Assembly (NCBI GenBank): GCA_021772025.1
Contig: JAETNT010000034.1
Coordinates: 1-42,800 of the forward strand
Origin: Enterocloster bolteae
GTDB lineage: Bacteria > Bacillota > Clostridia > Lachnospirales > Lachnospiraceae
Reading direction: 5' to 3'
DNA: 42,800 bases
The notes beneath the pieces were generated by a model. The model saw only the letters and a list, made by a program, of their open reading frames with translations, had not been told where the DNA came from and searched no databases. The position numbers were made by a program, and so were the translations under genes. Shown here piece by piece: positions 26,554-34,950 of this stretch (its first letter is position 1; every line of letters begins with the position of its first letter).

Positions 26554-27822
26554 TTAGAATTCTTCTCCAATTAAAATAAAAGCATTCACTTCAAACTCAT
26601 CATCCCTAATCTTATATTCCATTTCACCATTATATTTATTGATTGACTCCTTAACATACTGCAGGCCAAATCCATGGTCCGCCTCCATAGTCTTTGATGT
26701 TTGTAAACGCTTTCCATTAGACATGATAGGGTTACCATTATAGGTATTTATAATCCTTAACCGTAAGGCGCCTTTTTCCATACTAAATAAAACGTACAAC
26801 CTTTTGTCCCCTTCACATTTTTTTAGAGCCTCCACTGCATTTTGCAATAGATTTCCAAGAATGATACTGATGTCTAATGAGGCAATTGGCAGGGATGTCG
26901 GTATCTTAAGTATCGGCTCTGTCATGGCCCCCATCATTTTGGCCTCATCCATATAATAATTAATGATACTGTCTACACAATCATTTCCCGTCTTTGCGTA
27001 TTCCCTATTTGTTGCCATTACGTCTTCTAATTGTTTCAGATAGTCGCTAATCTCCTCTATCTTTTTATCATTGAGCAACTGTTTCACAACAATGATATGA
27101 TTCTTGATATCATGACGAATCGAACTGATCCGTTTGACAGATTCGCGCATCAACTCCAATTGATTCTCATATTGCCTGAGCTTTTGGCTGAGTAAATATT
27201 GTTCCATTTCTTTTTCATACGCGCTCGCTAGTTGCTCATATATATAAAATACTACAATATTCAATAAAATAATCCCGAATATCCCTCCTACCTTTAGTTC
27301 CGGATTCATTTTTGTATCCATTGCCAACACGACGAACATGCTGGTGATTGGCAACATTATCAGTAATAGATTCTCATGCCTTAGACGCAAATCGTTCACT
27401 CCCCTATTAAAATGTCCCTGTAGGAGAGCCAGAATAATACAGAACATAAAGTTTGAAAGGACTGCAATAACTGATGTATCTGGTGTTTTAAAGAATATCA
27501 TCAGCAGGTACCAAAACAGCTCTTCCGTGCAATAACCTATAGTCGCAAGCAACAATGGTACCAGTATCTTTTTCCAGATATATTCATCATAGGCAATGAA
27601 AACAATTATATAGAGGCAAATATAATTTGAAATCAATGTAATTTTATCGTCTTTCCATAAGAAATATACATGATTGTTAATTATGTAATATATAAAATAA
27701 AGTAAAATACACGCTTTTACGCTGATACGCAACCGCTTAAGCAGAATACCAACCATCTTATAGGTCAGGAAAATTCCAAATAGACTATTTATCCAAAAAA
27801 TTACCATAACTATTTTCTCCAT
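26554..27822 (-). CDS. agrC: AgrC-like sensor histidine kinase (GHKL family)
   Basis: 422 aa. Residues 1-195 contain about six membrane helices, typical of peptide-sensing HPK10 kinases. A coiled-coil linker leads to the phosphoacceptor motif SIRHDIKNH (His 237). The ATPase part has NLLQNAVEAL near 324-333 and the G box DHGFGLQYV near 382-390. The family binds cyclic peptides outside and phosphorylates a LytTR regulator inside. It is read on the same strand as, and directly after, the response regulator gene, and ends at a strong terminator. Confidence 0.93.
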   Translation of the reverse strand: MEKIVMVIFWINSLFGIFLTYKMVGILLKRLRISVKACILLYFIYYIINNHVYFLWKDDKITLISNYICLYIIVFIAYDEYIWKKILVPLLLATIGYCTEELFWYLLMIFFKTPDTSVIAVLSNFMFCIILALLQGHFNRGVNDLRLRHENLLLIMLPITSMFVVLAMDTKMNPELKVGGIFGIILLNIVVFYIYEQLASAYEKEMEQYLLSQKLRQYENQLELMRESVKRISSIRHDIKNHIIVVKQLLNDKKIEEISDYLKQLEDVMATNREYAKTGNDCVDSIINYYMDEAKMMGAMTEPILKIPTSLPIASLDISIILGNLLQNAVEALKKCEGDKRLYVLFSMEKGALRLRIINTYNGNPIMSNGKRLQTSKTMEADHGFGLQYVKESINKYNGEMEYKIRDDEFEVNAFILIGEEF

Positions 27823-27867
27823 TCTGTATCATGCTTTATTCCGCCATATTGTTTCTTAGGTGAGATG

Positions 27868-28626
27868 CTAGGCATACCCATACTGCAATATCCACTGTTG
27901 AACTTCTTTCCATCTCGATCGGCTAACAGGTATCTCAATATCATATTTCAGAAGAAAGTGGTCCCGTCCAAATGATTTTACATAGTCTACATTCACTATA
28001 TATGATTTATGGATACACCAAAACTGTCTTCGCTCTAACTGCTGCATAGTCTCTTCTAAGCTTCCATAAAACTCAATATATTGATCCGACTCTCCTCCAT
28101 AGAGTAAATCCTGCTGGCCCATTCGTCTACTTTCCGTAAAAATTTTAACCTTCTTTCTGTCGCTCTGATAATACATGATATCGTTCAGGTCAATGCGAAT
28201 GGTGTGGCTTTTCTGCTGATAAGCAAAATATTTCTTATTATCCTTTAATTTAACTGCACAGTAACTGGAAAGGACCTGTGCAAGCTGCTCCGTCCTGACT
28301 GGTTTTACCAGGAAGTCAAAGGGCCTTATATGAAACAGCTGCATCGCGTACTGTGTATGGGATGATACAAATACAATCTGAAGATTCTCATCCTTTAGCC
28401 CCTCTCTGATATAATCACCAATCTGCATTCCCGTCTCATCCCCAAGTTCTATATCCAGAAACAGTAAATAGGGACGTTCTTTTTTCATGAATTGTCGCAG
28501 GCTTTTTCCAGAATAGCACTGTTCTATATTTACTTCACACTGATTTTTAGATGCCCAATCCAATATACAGTTTTCCATGTAGCCACAAAAATACTTATCG
28601 TCATCACATATCAATATTTCAATCAT
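27868..28626 (-). CDS. agrA: AgrA-like LytTR response regulator
   Basis: 252 aa. The receiver domain (1-120) has the acidic pocket ICDDDK near 6-11, the phosphoacceptor Asp 58 in LLFLDIELG, and the conserved Lys in FLVKPV. The C-terminal LytTR domain covers about 140-248 (HTIRIDLNDIMYYQSDRKKVKIF, FWCIHKSYIVNVDYVKSF, IPVSRSRWKEV). It binds direct repeats like those found upstream of agrD. GAGGG lies 7 bases before the ATG. Upstream there is a 500-bp region with a likely promoter at 28865. Confidence 0.93.
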   Translation of the reverse strand: MIEILICDDDKYFCGYMENCILDWASKNQCEVNIEQCYSGKSLRQFMKKERPYLLFLDIELGDETGMQIGDYIREGLKDENLQIVFVSSHTQYAMQLFHIRPFDFLVKPVRTEQLAQVLSSYCAVKLKDNKKYFAYQQKSHTIRIDLNDIMYYQSDRKKVKIFTESRRMGQQDLLYGGESDQYIEFYGSLEETMQQLERRQFWCIHKSYIVNVDYVKSFGRDHFLLKYDIEIPVSRSRWKEVQQWILQYGYA

Positions 28627-28801
28627 AATGTTTCCCTCATTTTAGCCTAAGTGTTTTCAGTCCTCTACAATAACATAATTAAAAGTACAAAAAATTGGTT
28701 GTAAGGGGTTATTCTGAAATAAACATGGCCTTCCATAGGTATTTACATAGATATCATCCGTTTTTTAATCCTTCCCGACAAGATTTTCTATGATCCGAAA
28801 A

Positions 28802-28846
28802 CTAACAGGACAAGCCAAAACCGCTGGTGTAAAAATAACCTTTCAT
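28802..28846 (-). CDS. 14-codon leader ORF upstream of agrA (tentative)
   Basis: An ORF encoding MKGYFYTSGFGLSC begins 5 bases after AAAGAGGGG and ends with TAG. It lies 20 bases downstream of an extended -10 promoter (TGGTACAAT, 28865-28873). A stop-codon read-through in frame would continue for 15 or so Lys/Arg/Ser-rich codons to a second stop. It could be a leader peptide, a small secreted peptide or chance. The ribosome binding site and promoter spacing are the only evidence. Confidence 0.3.
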   Translation of the reverse strand: MKGYFYTSGFGLSC

Positions 28847-28864
28847 CTACCCCTCTTTCATTCT

Positions 28865-28893
28865 ATTGTACCAAAAATTACTATGTAATTTAA
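28865..28893 (-). promoter_or_regulatory. Probable promoter for the response regulator-kinase genes
   Basis: An extended -10 element, TGG followed by TACAAT (28865-28873 on the minus strand), with a weak TTAAAT 17 bases upstream (28888-28893). It would give a leader of about 230 nt before agrA. The intergenic region 28627-29134 (508 bp) holds this promoter, the 14-codon ORF, and the inverted repeat at 28941; nothing else is apparent there. Confidence 0.5.
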
Positions 28894-28940
28894 GATACTT
28901 ATTTAATATTCAGTGCCAAAGTTTGTATCACATTGTTTCC

Positions 28941-28982
28941 TATCACAGAGAAACAGTATATAAAACGATTACATCTGTGATA
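28941..28982. repeat. Inverted repeat TATCACAGA / TCTGTGATA upstream of agrA
   Basis: A perfect 9-bp inverted repeat with a 24-base AT-rich gap. There is no U tract, so it is not an obvious terminator. It lies about 50 bp upstream of the agrA promoter candidate and could be an operator or the end mark of the parR gene transcript. No known site is recognised. Confidence 0.5.
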
Positions 28983-29134
28983 TTAAGAAATATTTACTGA
29001 ATGTTATACACACATAGCTGTACATTTCAACTTACCGTCTCCATTGTAAAACCCCAAATATATTTGTTACTTTTATTGGGTAGTAAAAATTTATTTTCAT
29101 GGTAATGAATAATAAAACAATGTTCATAGTAGTA

Positions 29135-29449
29135 TCATGCACGAAAATTTTTTAGAGATTGCATAATCGTTCTGGCATCGTTTTCATCCAGTTCTTCATC
29201 CTCCTTCAGTGGTTTAGGCCCTTGCTTAATCTGCACTGAGGGCTGGATATTTTCAGCTTGTACAAATAAAGGCTGCAGATTCCATGGTCGGACATTTACA
29301 TACCCTGAATCTACATAGCATAAGACCGCGTTAACAATAAACTGGTTTTTGGGGTCCATCTCATTTAACATCTTTGCAACTCTAACATGTTCCGGATCCT
29401 TTTTCTTAAAACCAATCGTGAAAACAAATTCATTCTTCTTTTCCCGCAT
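29135..29449 (-). CDS. Small ParR-like partner of the actin-like protein (tentative)
   Basis: 104 aa. The N-terminal half has a basic start and the helix-turn-like segment VRVAKMLNEMDPKNQFIVNA; the C-terminus is acidic (KEDEELDEND). It follows the ParM-like gene after 6 bases. ParM operons usually carry a small DNA-binding adaptor (ParR) second, and this protein has the right size, order and ribbon-helix-helix-like composition. No motif proves it. GGGAGG lies 9 bases before the ATG. Confidence 0.7.
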   Translation of the reverse strand: MREKKNEFVFTIGFKKKDPEHVRVAKMLNEMDPKNQFIVNAVLCYVDSGYVNVRPWNLQPLFVQAENIQPSVQIKQGPKPLKEDEELDENDARTIMQSLKNFRA

Positions 29450-29455
29450 ATCAGG

Positions 29456-30382
29456 CTACCTCCCAACTTTTGAAAGGTTATAGAGCTTGGCATAGCCTCG
29501 CGCATTGGCCGTAATCTCCGGTATAAAAATCGCTTTTTCCACTTTCTCTGACCTCTCCAGATGCTCTCTCAGAAGTAAAGCTCCGCCACCGACAAAGACA
29601 ACACAGCCTGTCCTTAAATCCATACTCCGCTCCCGGAAGGCTCCTAACAGATCGTCTACAAAGGTTTTGGTTATATTCCTTACCAGCCCCTGTATCTGCT
29701 CATTAAAATCCGTTTTCTTTCCCTGGATGATGTCATCAATCTCTGATTCGGACAGTAATAAATCATACTCGGAATTGACTCTGGACTTAATCCGGTTATA
29801 TAAAGTGATAACTCCGTTTTCCAGGGAATCACAGATATTCATATCCGGCACTCCATTCTTTAACTCCAGATAATCCACACTGAATCCGCCAATATCAAAA
29901 ATCCGGACCTTGGTATGCCGCTTGATCTCCGGATAGATTGTCATGGCTGCTGCATAGTCCTGTGGATAGGAAACCACATCCCCGATTGTAACAGAATAAC
30001 TGTTTCTTCTGAAGGAAAACTGAATGATTCCTTCTCTTTTGAAATACCGCTCAAACTTTTTATATAGTAAACCGTAATGCGCCGGTGGCAGCCCTACGGG
30101 CAGATTTACTTTTGTAATTTCATTCCTCGGCCGCTGGCCTTCCAGCTCCAGTTCCATGCCAATCCCAAACAGGGTCAGTATGAAAAACCGGTCGTCTTTC
30201 GTTTTATCCCTCATGTAAGGAATCCGCTGTTGTGACAGTGTATAATACTTCTTGTTATAAGACAGGAAGTCCCCCAGCGGCGGCTCCGTATCACTCTCTA
30301 CTAGCCCTGATGTAAAAATTTGATTCTCGGTCTTTATGTTCCGGTTCCCGTGATCGACTGCGATTGTTTTCGTTCTATACAT
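29456..30382 (-). CDS. ParM/StbA-like actin-fold plasmid segregation protein
   Basis: 308 aa with an actin-like ATPase fold: phosphate-1 VDHGNRNIK near 9-17, phosphate-2 FDIGGFSVDYLEL near 166-178, and the adenosine-binding loop VVFVGGGALLLREHL near 265-279. ParM-type filaments push replicated plasmids apart, and similar genes occur on integrative elements that replicate when excised. It begins after a strong terminator, with its own promoter candidate (TTGGGA, 17 bases, TATATA) at about 30405-30440. Its small partner gene lies directly after it. Confidence 0.85.
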   Translation of the reverse strand: MYRTKTIAVDHGNRNIKTENQIFTSGLVESDTEPPLGDFLSYNKKYYTLSQQRIPYMRDKTKDDRFFILTLFGIGMELELEGQRPRNEITKVNLPVGLPPAHYGLLYKKFERYFKREGIIQFSFRRNSYSVTIGDVVSYPQDYAAAMTIYPEIKRHTKVRIFDIGGFSVDYLELKNGVPDMNICDSLENGVITLYNRIKSRVNSEYDLLLSESEIDDIIQGKKTDFNEQIQGLVRNITKTFVDDLLGAFRERSMDLRTGCVVFVGGGALLLREHLERSEKVEKAIFIPEITANARGYAKLYNLSKVGR

Positions 30383-30458
30383 GTTATGTATCCACTCCTT
30401 TTTTATTTTCTATACATACTATATACGGACAGACCACGTATTTCCCAACAAACGGCAT

Positions 30459-30503
30459 AAAAAATGGGTGCCAATACCAATTAAAATTAGTATTGAACAC
30501 CCA
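30459..30503 (-). terminator. Rho-independent terminator after the maintenance operon
   Basis: A long imperfect hairpin on the minus strand: TGGGTG and CACCCA outer arms, AATAC/GTATT inner arms, then TTTTTT. It separates the 87-aa gene above it from the ParM-like gene below, so the partition genes likely have their own transcript. Confidence 0.85.
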
Positions 30504-30515
30504 TATATTACTTAT

Positions 30516-30779
30516 TTAGCTATACAAATCAGCATATTCCGTAATTACTTTGCCTTCCATTATTTCATCATCCATCGAGCATACCCACACCAACGTCGGG
30601 GCCTCATAGGAAGGTTCCCCCATCAGGCCATACACGGTTTTCTCTCTATACTTATCCCAGCCTGCAATGGCTTCCTCTTTGCAGTTTCTTTCCGGAACTT
30701 CAGTTTCTGCAATCAGCCACAAAGCCTGTTGCCGTTCCGGACAATGGATAATCATATTGTTTCTAAATCTCGGTTTCAT
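30516..30779 (-). CDS. Small unknown protein
   Basis: 87 aa, no membrane segment. It contains RNNMIIHCPERQQALWLIAETEV and VWVCSMDDEIMEGKVITEYADLY. Not recognised, though the even composition, same-strand position and end next to a strong terminator fit a real gene. AGGTG lies 7 bases before the ATG. It is probably the last gene of the run from 39.9 kb. Confidence 0.65.
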   Translation of the reverse strand: MKPRFRNNMIIHCPERQQALWLIAETEVPERNCKEEAIAGWDKYREKTVYGLMGEPSYEAPTLVWVCSMDDEIMEGKVITEYADLYS

Positions 30780-30844
30780 ACATCTGCACCTTTCTCCTTA
30801 CCAGCTTCAAGCTGTCTAAACCGCTGTCATTTATTACGGAAACA

Positions 30845-31081
30845 TCATTCCGTCAACTTTTCCAACAGCTTGGGTAACGCTTTCCGCGTAAGTTCTGCCG
30901 ATGCTTTATCCACGCAGCGCGACAACAGCTCCTCTTTCTGGCTATAGACAACCTCCTTGACCGCTTTTTCAATCCCTTTATATTCATCACGCTTAAAATA
31001 AGCCCTCGCACACTCCTTTGCAACCATATCTATAATTGCTTTCTGAAGCTCATCTTCATCAATCTCTATTGTTACCTTCAT
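30845..31081 (-). CDS. Small helical protein of the maintenance operon
   Basis: 78 aa, almost entirely charged helix, opening with MKVTIEIDEDELQKAI. No domain is recognised. An AGGGAAAAG site precedes the ATG. It follows the primase-like gene by 28 bases. Size and charge are compatible with a small regulator or toxin-antitoxin-like partner, but nothing shows that. Confidence 0.7.
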   Translation of the reverse strand: MKVTIEIDEDELQKAIIDMVAKECARAYFKRDEYKGIEKAVKEVVYSQKEELLSRCVDKASAELTRKALPKLLEKLTE

Positions 31082-31109
31082 CTTTTCCCTGCCTTATATT
31101 TATTCCATA

Positions 31110-32312
31110 TCACTCGGATGCTTTACATTTCAGATCGAGCAGCCAGTCATCCACACCTTTCAAGTTTCCGGCCCAGGCGCCCTCTTTGTCTAAATCCCAG
31201 ACAAACTGCTTGCACGGCACCAGAAGCTCCTTACAGATGCCATACAACTTCCTGCACCCGTTCTGGATATGCTTCCGTTTCTCTATTTTCTTCAAGCACT
31301 GATGTTTTCCTTTTTCCTGCTGGAATGCACACGTTACGCAGTCTGTATTATAATCCGCCTGACAAACCGTATTTAACAACTTATCCATGTCATAGGTCTC
31401 ATAAACCAACTTGACTCTGCGCCGCTTTAACTGTGCGATAAGCTCCGGAAGATTCGCGTACTGGTTGACCCCCGGGACACAGGCAAAGCTGCGACCGGAC
31501 AGGAAACTGGCTATGTCTCCTTTCAGTGGGCCTTCTGTGAGGAATACAATCTCATCCCTCGGATTCCCTACAAAATGAATCGGGCTTCTGGAGCTGGTTC
31601 CCATCTTATCATTGATACTGGATAACCAGATATACTTGGTGTGATCGAACGGGTGATCCAGACGAATCTGCATTCCCACAATATACCCCTCGATTGTCCG
31701 GACCGGAATTAAAAAGCCGCTGCATTTCCGCTTAAAGCGAATACTCCAGGCCCCATCTTCCTCCTGGTAAAATCCAGGAACACCTTCCACGGTACAGCCA
31801 GCTTCAATCAACCGTTCTGTCAGTTTCCGAAAACCGAAGACCGGCGTGCTCTTGTATCCGTTCTTCTGGATCTGCTCCATGCTTAATCCGCGTTCCAAAA
31901 GATTTTTTTCGTGAGTCTCCGATAAAGTAAGCATGGAGAGGAACGTGGAATATGTTTGATGCAGCACCCAATCAGGAGCCCGGTCTGCACGGATCACTTC
32001 CGGTTTGCATTTCACCGTTTTCTTAAAGCTCTCATGTCCCGGAGCCTGGATGCCTTTTCCCAGATAATTCTTGATTTGTTCACAGGACGCAGCCCGATCC
32101 AGACCATATACTTTGCTGTATAACTGAAGCTGACCTCCGCCTTCTCCGCATTTGTTGCAGCGGAATACGTTCTTCTCCAGGTTAATATTCAGCTTCCCCT
32201 CTTTGCCGCAAAATGGGCAGTCACAATCCCAGCTTGTTTGATTTTTTCGACGTATTTTCAGGTTCAGAAGGAATACGATATCACTAATGTCGAATGGAAA
32301 TACCTCATTCAT
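31110..32312 (-). CDS. DNA primase-like protein (CHC2 zinc finger and Toprim-like region)
   Basis: About 400 aa. Near residues 28-60 there is a CHC2-type zinc finger, CDCPFCGKEG followed by FRCNKCGEGGG. A Toprim-like centre follows, with the acidic positions in FLTEGPLKGD and VYETYDMDK. A Cys-rich stretch (CQADYNTDCVTC) lies near the C-terminus. Primases of mobile elements prime replication of the excised or transferred form. The start at 32312 is preferred for the upstream AAGGAGGGAGG, though the spacing is long; an ORF extension to 32396 overlaps the previous gene. Confidence 0.83.
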   Translation of the reverse strand: MNEVFPFDISDIVFLLNLKIRRKNQTSWDCDCPFCGKEGKLNINLEKNVFRCNKCGEGGGQLQLYSKVYGLDRAASCEQIKNYLGKGIQAPGHESFKKTVKCKPEVIRADRAPDWVLHQTYSTFLSMLTLSETHEKNLLERGLSMEQIQKNGYKSTPVFGFRKLTERLIEAGCTVEGVPGFYQEEDGAWSIRFKRKCSGFLIPVRTIEGYIVGMQIRLDHPFDHTKYIWLSSINDKMGTSSRSPIHFVGNPRDEIVFLTEGPLKGDIASFLSGRSFACVPGVNQYANLPELIAQLKRRRVKLVYETYDMDKLLNTVCQADYNTDCVTCAFQQEKGKHQCLKKIEKRKHIQNGCRKLYGICKELLVPCKQFVWDLDKEGAWAGNLKGVDDWLLDLKCKASE

Positions 32313-32367
32313 CTGATATAATTCCTCCCTCCTTTCCGTAGCCTGGCAAAAGCCAGGCTGCATGTCA

Positions 32368-33579
32368 TTAAGCTCCCCTGTTTGTTGCTGCGTCAATCAA
32401 AAATCTAGCGCCAACCCGCAAGAGTTTATCCGGCCCCTTATAATCATTTGCATACCAGTTTAAGTCCTTCGGCCGGTCTATCGCAATCTGCCCTAACGTC
32501 TTGCCATGATTGATCTTGGTTGAGATAACGACAGACGCCGCTGATTTATAGTCCAACAACGCATAGAGCTGTTCGTCCGTCATATCCGGTGTGATAACCG
32601 GTAACTGCGGTGCCTGGCCGACTGGCTGTATCTGCTCCTGTGCAAGAGCTTGGTTCTGTGGTGGCACCTGATTCTGTGGGGCTGTCTGTCCCTGTTGCCA
32701 TGCCTGATTCTGCTGGACTGCCTGGCCCTGTGTCCGTGCCTGGTTCTGTGGTACTGCCTGACTCTGAGGCTGTGCCTGGTTCTGCGGGGCTGCCTGGCTC
32801 TGAGGCTGTGCCTGTCCCTGTGGTACTGTCCGGCCTGCAGCATAATTATAGTTAGCAGGCGCTGAATTCTGTACCGGTATGCTTTCACCAAAAGCCGGAG
32901 GCATTCCATAAGCCACACTGGAGGTTTCCTGCATATATGCTTCCGGGGAAGCTGTCGGTTCCATATAACCTGCCGACGCTGCCGGATTCTCCTGCATAGG
33001 TGTCTGATTTTGAGCCATTACCAGATTCTGGTTTGGAACGGCCTGCTGGCCCTGTGAACCATTCACTTCTCCAGCCATACTGCCGGGCATATCAGAAATG
33101 TAATTGCTTCCCTCACCGCGGTTCTGTCCAAGAGGCGCATCGACCACATTTGGGTCCTGCTCGCCTTCCAGATCGGCAAATTGTAAGCCATATCCCGCAT
33201 CAGCAAGCGCCCGGCCTACGGCGGCAGTCTCCGCCAGCTCCAGAAATTTGGCTCCGAACTGTTCATCCTGATTTGAAAACTTCTGGGCAAACGCACTGGC
33301 AATATAGCTGTCCTCCGGATCTGTCTTGTTTAAGTAGACCCTGGCTTCCACAATGGCCGTCTGCTCCGTGAGCTTTAGCAGCTTTTTGACAATCTTTCCA
33401 TCCGGATTCTTCAGGCGGAACCACAGTTTACGGTAAACCACATCCAGATACTGCTTTACGGTCCCATCACTTCCGGTTAAGTTCCTCATATACTGCCTGG
33501 GATCAAAACCTTCGATCCGGTTCAAATTTCTGATTTCATCCACCCTGTCATACATTGTTGTATTGATTGTTTCACTCAT
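32368..33579 (-). CDS. Putative single-strand annealing protein with Gln-rich repeat linker
   Basis: 403 aa. Residues 1-140 look like a phage/ICE annealing protein of the Erf/RecT/Sak type, with the typical ELAETAAVGRALADAGYGL near 114-132. Residues 253-325 are a Gln-rich tandem repeat of a 10-residue unit (QPQSQAAPQN type). The C-terminus (about 350-403) has HGKTLGQIAIDRPKDLNW, like a small exonuclease-associated domain. With the YqaJ-type exonuclease at 37574, it could form a Red-like recombination pair. GAGGAG lies upstream. Family assignment is by eye. Confidence 0.7.
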   Translation of the reverse strand: MSETINTTMYDRVDEIRNLNRIEGFDPRQYMRNLTGSDGTVKQYLDVVYRKLWFRLKNPDGKIVKKLLKLTEQTAIVEARVYLNKTDPEDSYIASAFAQKFSNQDEQFGAKFLELAETAAVGRALADAGYGLQFADLEGEQDPNVVDAPLGQNRGEGSNYISDMPGSMAGEVNGSQGQQAVPNQNLVMAQNQTPMQENPAASAGYMEPTASPEAYMQETSSVAYGMPPAFGESIPVQNSAPANYNYAAGRTVPQGQAQPQSQAAPQNQAQPQSQAVPQNQARTQGQAVQQNQAWQQGQTAPQNQVPPQNQALAQEQIQPVGQAPQLPVITPDMTDEQLYALLDYKSAASVVISTKINHGKTLGQIAIDRPKDLNWYANDYKGPDKLLRVGARFLIDAATNRGA

Positions 33580-33601
33580 TCGCTTTCGCTCCTCTCTTGT
33601 G

Positions 33602-33650
33602 AGCGGCAGGCGGTATCTTAACCTCTATAAAGTAAAGAGCCGCCAACCGC
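33602..33650. repeat. Inverted repeat between methylase-like and annealing-protein genes
   Basis: Imperfect arms AGCGGCAGGCGG and CCGCCAACCGCT with one internal mismatch and an AT-rich loop of about 20 bases. No U tract follows. It lies in the leader just upstream of the annealing protein, and may stabilise or attenuate its mRNA. Confidence 0.5.
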
Positions 33651-33687
33651 TGAAATACTTGAATCTTTTTTATTTTTTTACAGAAAC

Positions 33688-34470
33688 TCAACTGGCCCGT
33701 TTCTCCTCTTCATCTTCAGAACAATCTTCTACCCTTCCATCAAGAGGGGCGGACTGTCCACATTCTTCTGGACAGAGTTCCTGGTTATCCACAAAAAGTT
33801 CTGCATTTACAATGTATTCCGGTGTATACCAAACCTCATTACCCGGAATTCTTCCCGGACTTGACAAGGTATCCCCGACAATTACATACGCGGGTAAGCC
33901 CAATATGGCTAACTGAATGTAGCACATCAATGCCGATATGCGGTCAACATCCTGGCCCACAAATAATGCATTCGTCTGCGGATTGATTTCTTTCTTTTGA
34001 AGCATATGTGCAAACGCAATTAACATCGTTCCGGTTCCGCACGCCGGGTCATATACGGACAAATATCCTTTCATTTCTAATCGGTCATTCCAGATCAGTT
34101 TCTCGCACACAAACTCGGCACTTGCAACGGAAACACTGTAAGGGCTGAAATACTGCTTTTTTAGCCTTTGCAACAGCTCCAGCTCCTGACATACATTTCC
34201 CAGGAAATCCTGTTTGTCGTTTTCTTCATAAGCCAGCTGCATAACAGCGAAAAGCTGTACGATGATGTCCTGTTCCTCCTTCTGATAGGTATGTATGATG
34301 GACAGATATTCTTCTTCCCGCTCATCCCAGCTGCTTGTTTTCACAAGGTTTGAGATGGTGATTGCAGCCAGAGTAATGAAGTCACTCCACACCTTCCAGA
34401 TAGAACGGCGCTCGGCAAGTTTCTCCAGCATGGTACAAAATTCCGCTTTCCAGTCCAGCTTTCTATTCAT
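33688..34470 (-). CDS. N6-adenine methylase-like protein lacking the catalytic NPPY motif
   Basis: 260 aa. A typical HsdM-like SAM-binding site, YDPACGTGTMLIAF near 143-156, with FSPYSVSVASAEFV ahead of it, as in type I methylase subunits. The catalytic (N/D)PPY tetrapeptide is not found after it, and the C-terminus is short and acidic. It is therefore probably non-catalytic or of altered function. The start at 34470 overlaps the stop of the preceding gene; AAGGGG lies 7 bases upstream. Confidence 0.75.
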   Translation of the reverse strand: MNRKLDWKAEFCTMLEKLAERRSIWKVWSDFITLAAITISNLVKTSSWDEREEEYLSIIHTYQKEEQDIIVQLFAVMQLAYEENDKQDFLGNVCQELELLQRLKKQYFSPYSVSVASAEFVCEKLIWNDRLEMKGYLSVYDPACGTGTMLIAFAHMLQKKEINPQTNALFVGQDVDRISALMCYIQLAILGLPAYVIVGDTLSSPGRIPGNEVWYTPEYIVNAELFVDNQELCPEECGQSAPLDGRVEDCSEDEEEKRAS

Positions 34471-34936
34471 TGGTTGACCCCTTTCCTTGATCCGGCAATT
34501 CACTGATCTGTACGGCCATGTCCTTCTCCAACATACCGTTACGGATTATGACCTCGCCATTCTCCCCATACAGCACCTGGTAGCCTTCCATGGACAGCGC
34601 CTGCTCGATCACATCAAAAACGCGTTCCCGCTCGTCCTGCTTCTCCTGATAATTACACTGTTTGCATTTACAGTCCAGCTGGGTGCAGCGTCTGAGCCGC
34701 GCTGGATTCCGGCTTTCAACGTATGGGATACAGATGGTAAATCCCAGTTCCTCCAGTTTCTCTGCCGCAAAATGGATCATCTGGTTTCGCACACTACGGT
34801 CTAAGACATTCTCTAACTCCTGGCCGTCTCTGCCCGTGCTGCCATCCACCAGTACCTTACAGAAGTCAACTGCAGCCTGCGATAATGCATCCAGGCGGCG
34901 CACCATACCCTGTGAAACAATTTTTGTCCTATTCAT
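34463..34936 (-). CDS. Unknown protein with Cys-rich patch
   Basis: 157 aa, not recognised. A CTQLDCKCKQCNYQ patch near residues 84-97 could bind a metal. The rest is helical. It overlaps the next gene by eight bases, so the two are likely made together. It follows the helicase gene by 14 bases. Confidence 0.75.
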   Translation of the reverse strand: MNRTKIVSQGMVRRLDALSQAAVDFCKVLVDGSTGRDGQELENVLDRSVRNQMIHFAAEKLEELGFTICIPYVESRNPARLRRCTQLDCKCKQCNYQEKQDERERVFDVIEQALSMEGYQVLYGENGEVIIRNGMLEKDMAVQISELPDQGKGSTNE

Positions 34937-34950
34937 CGTTTAAATTCCTC

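Noticed and set aside
32610..32865. Tandem repeat in the 32.6-32.9 kb region as a possible CRISPR or satellite array
   Set aside because: The repeats are directly adjacent, with no unique spacers, and keep the reading frame as a Gln-rich linker of the annealing protein.
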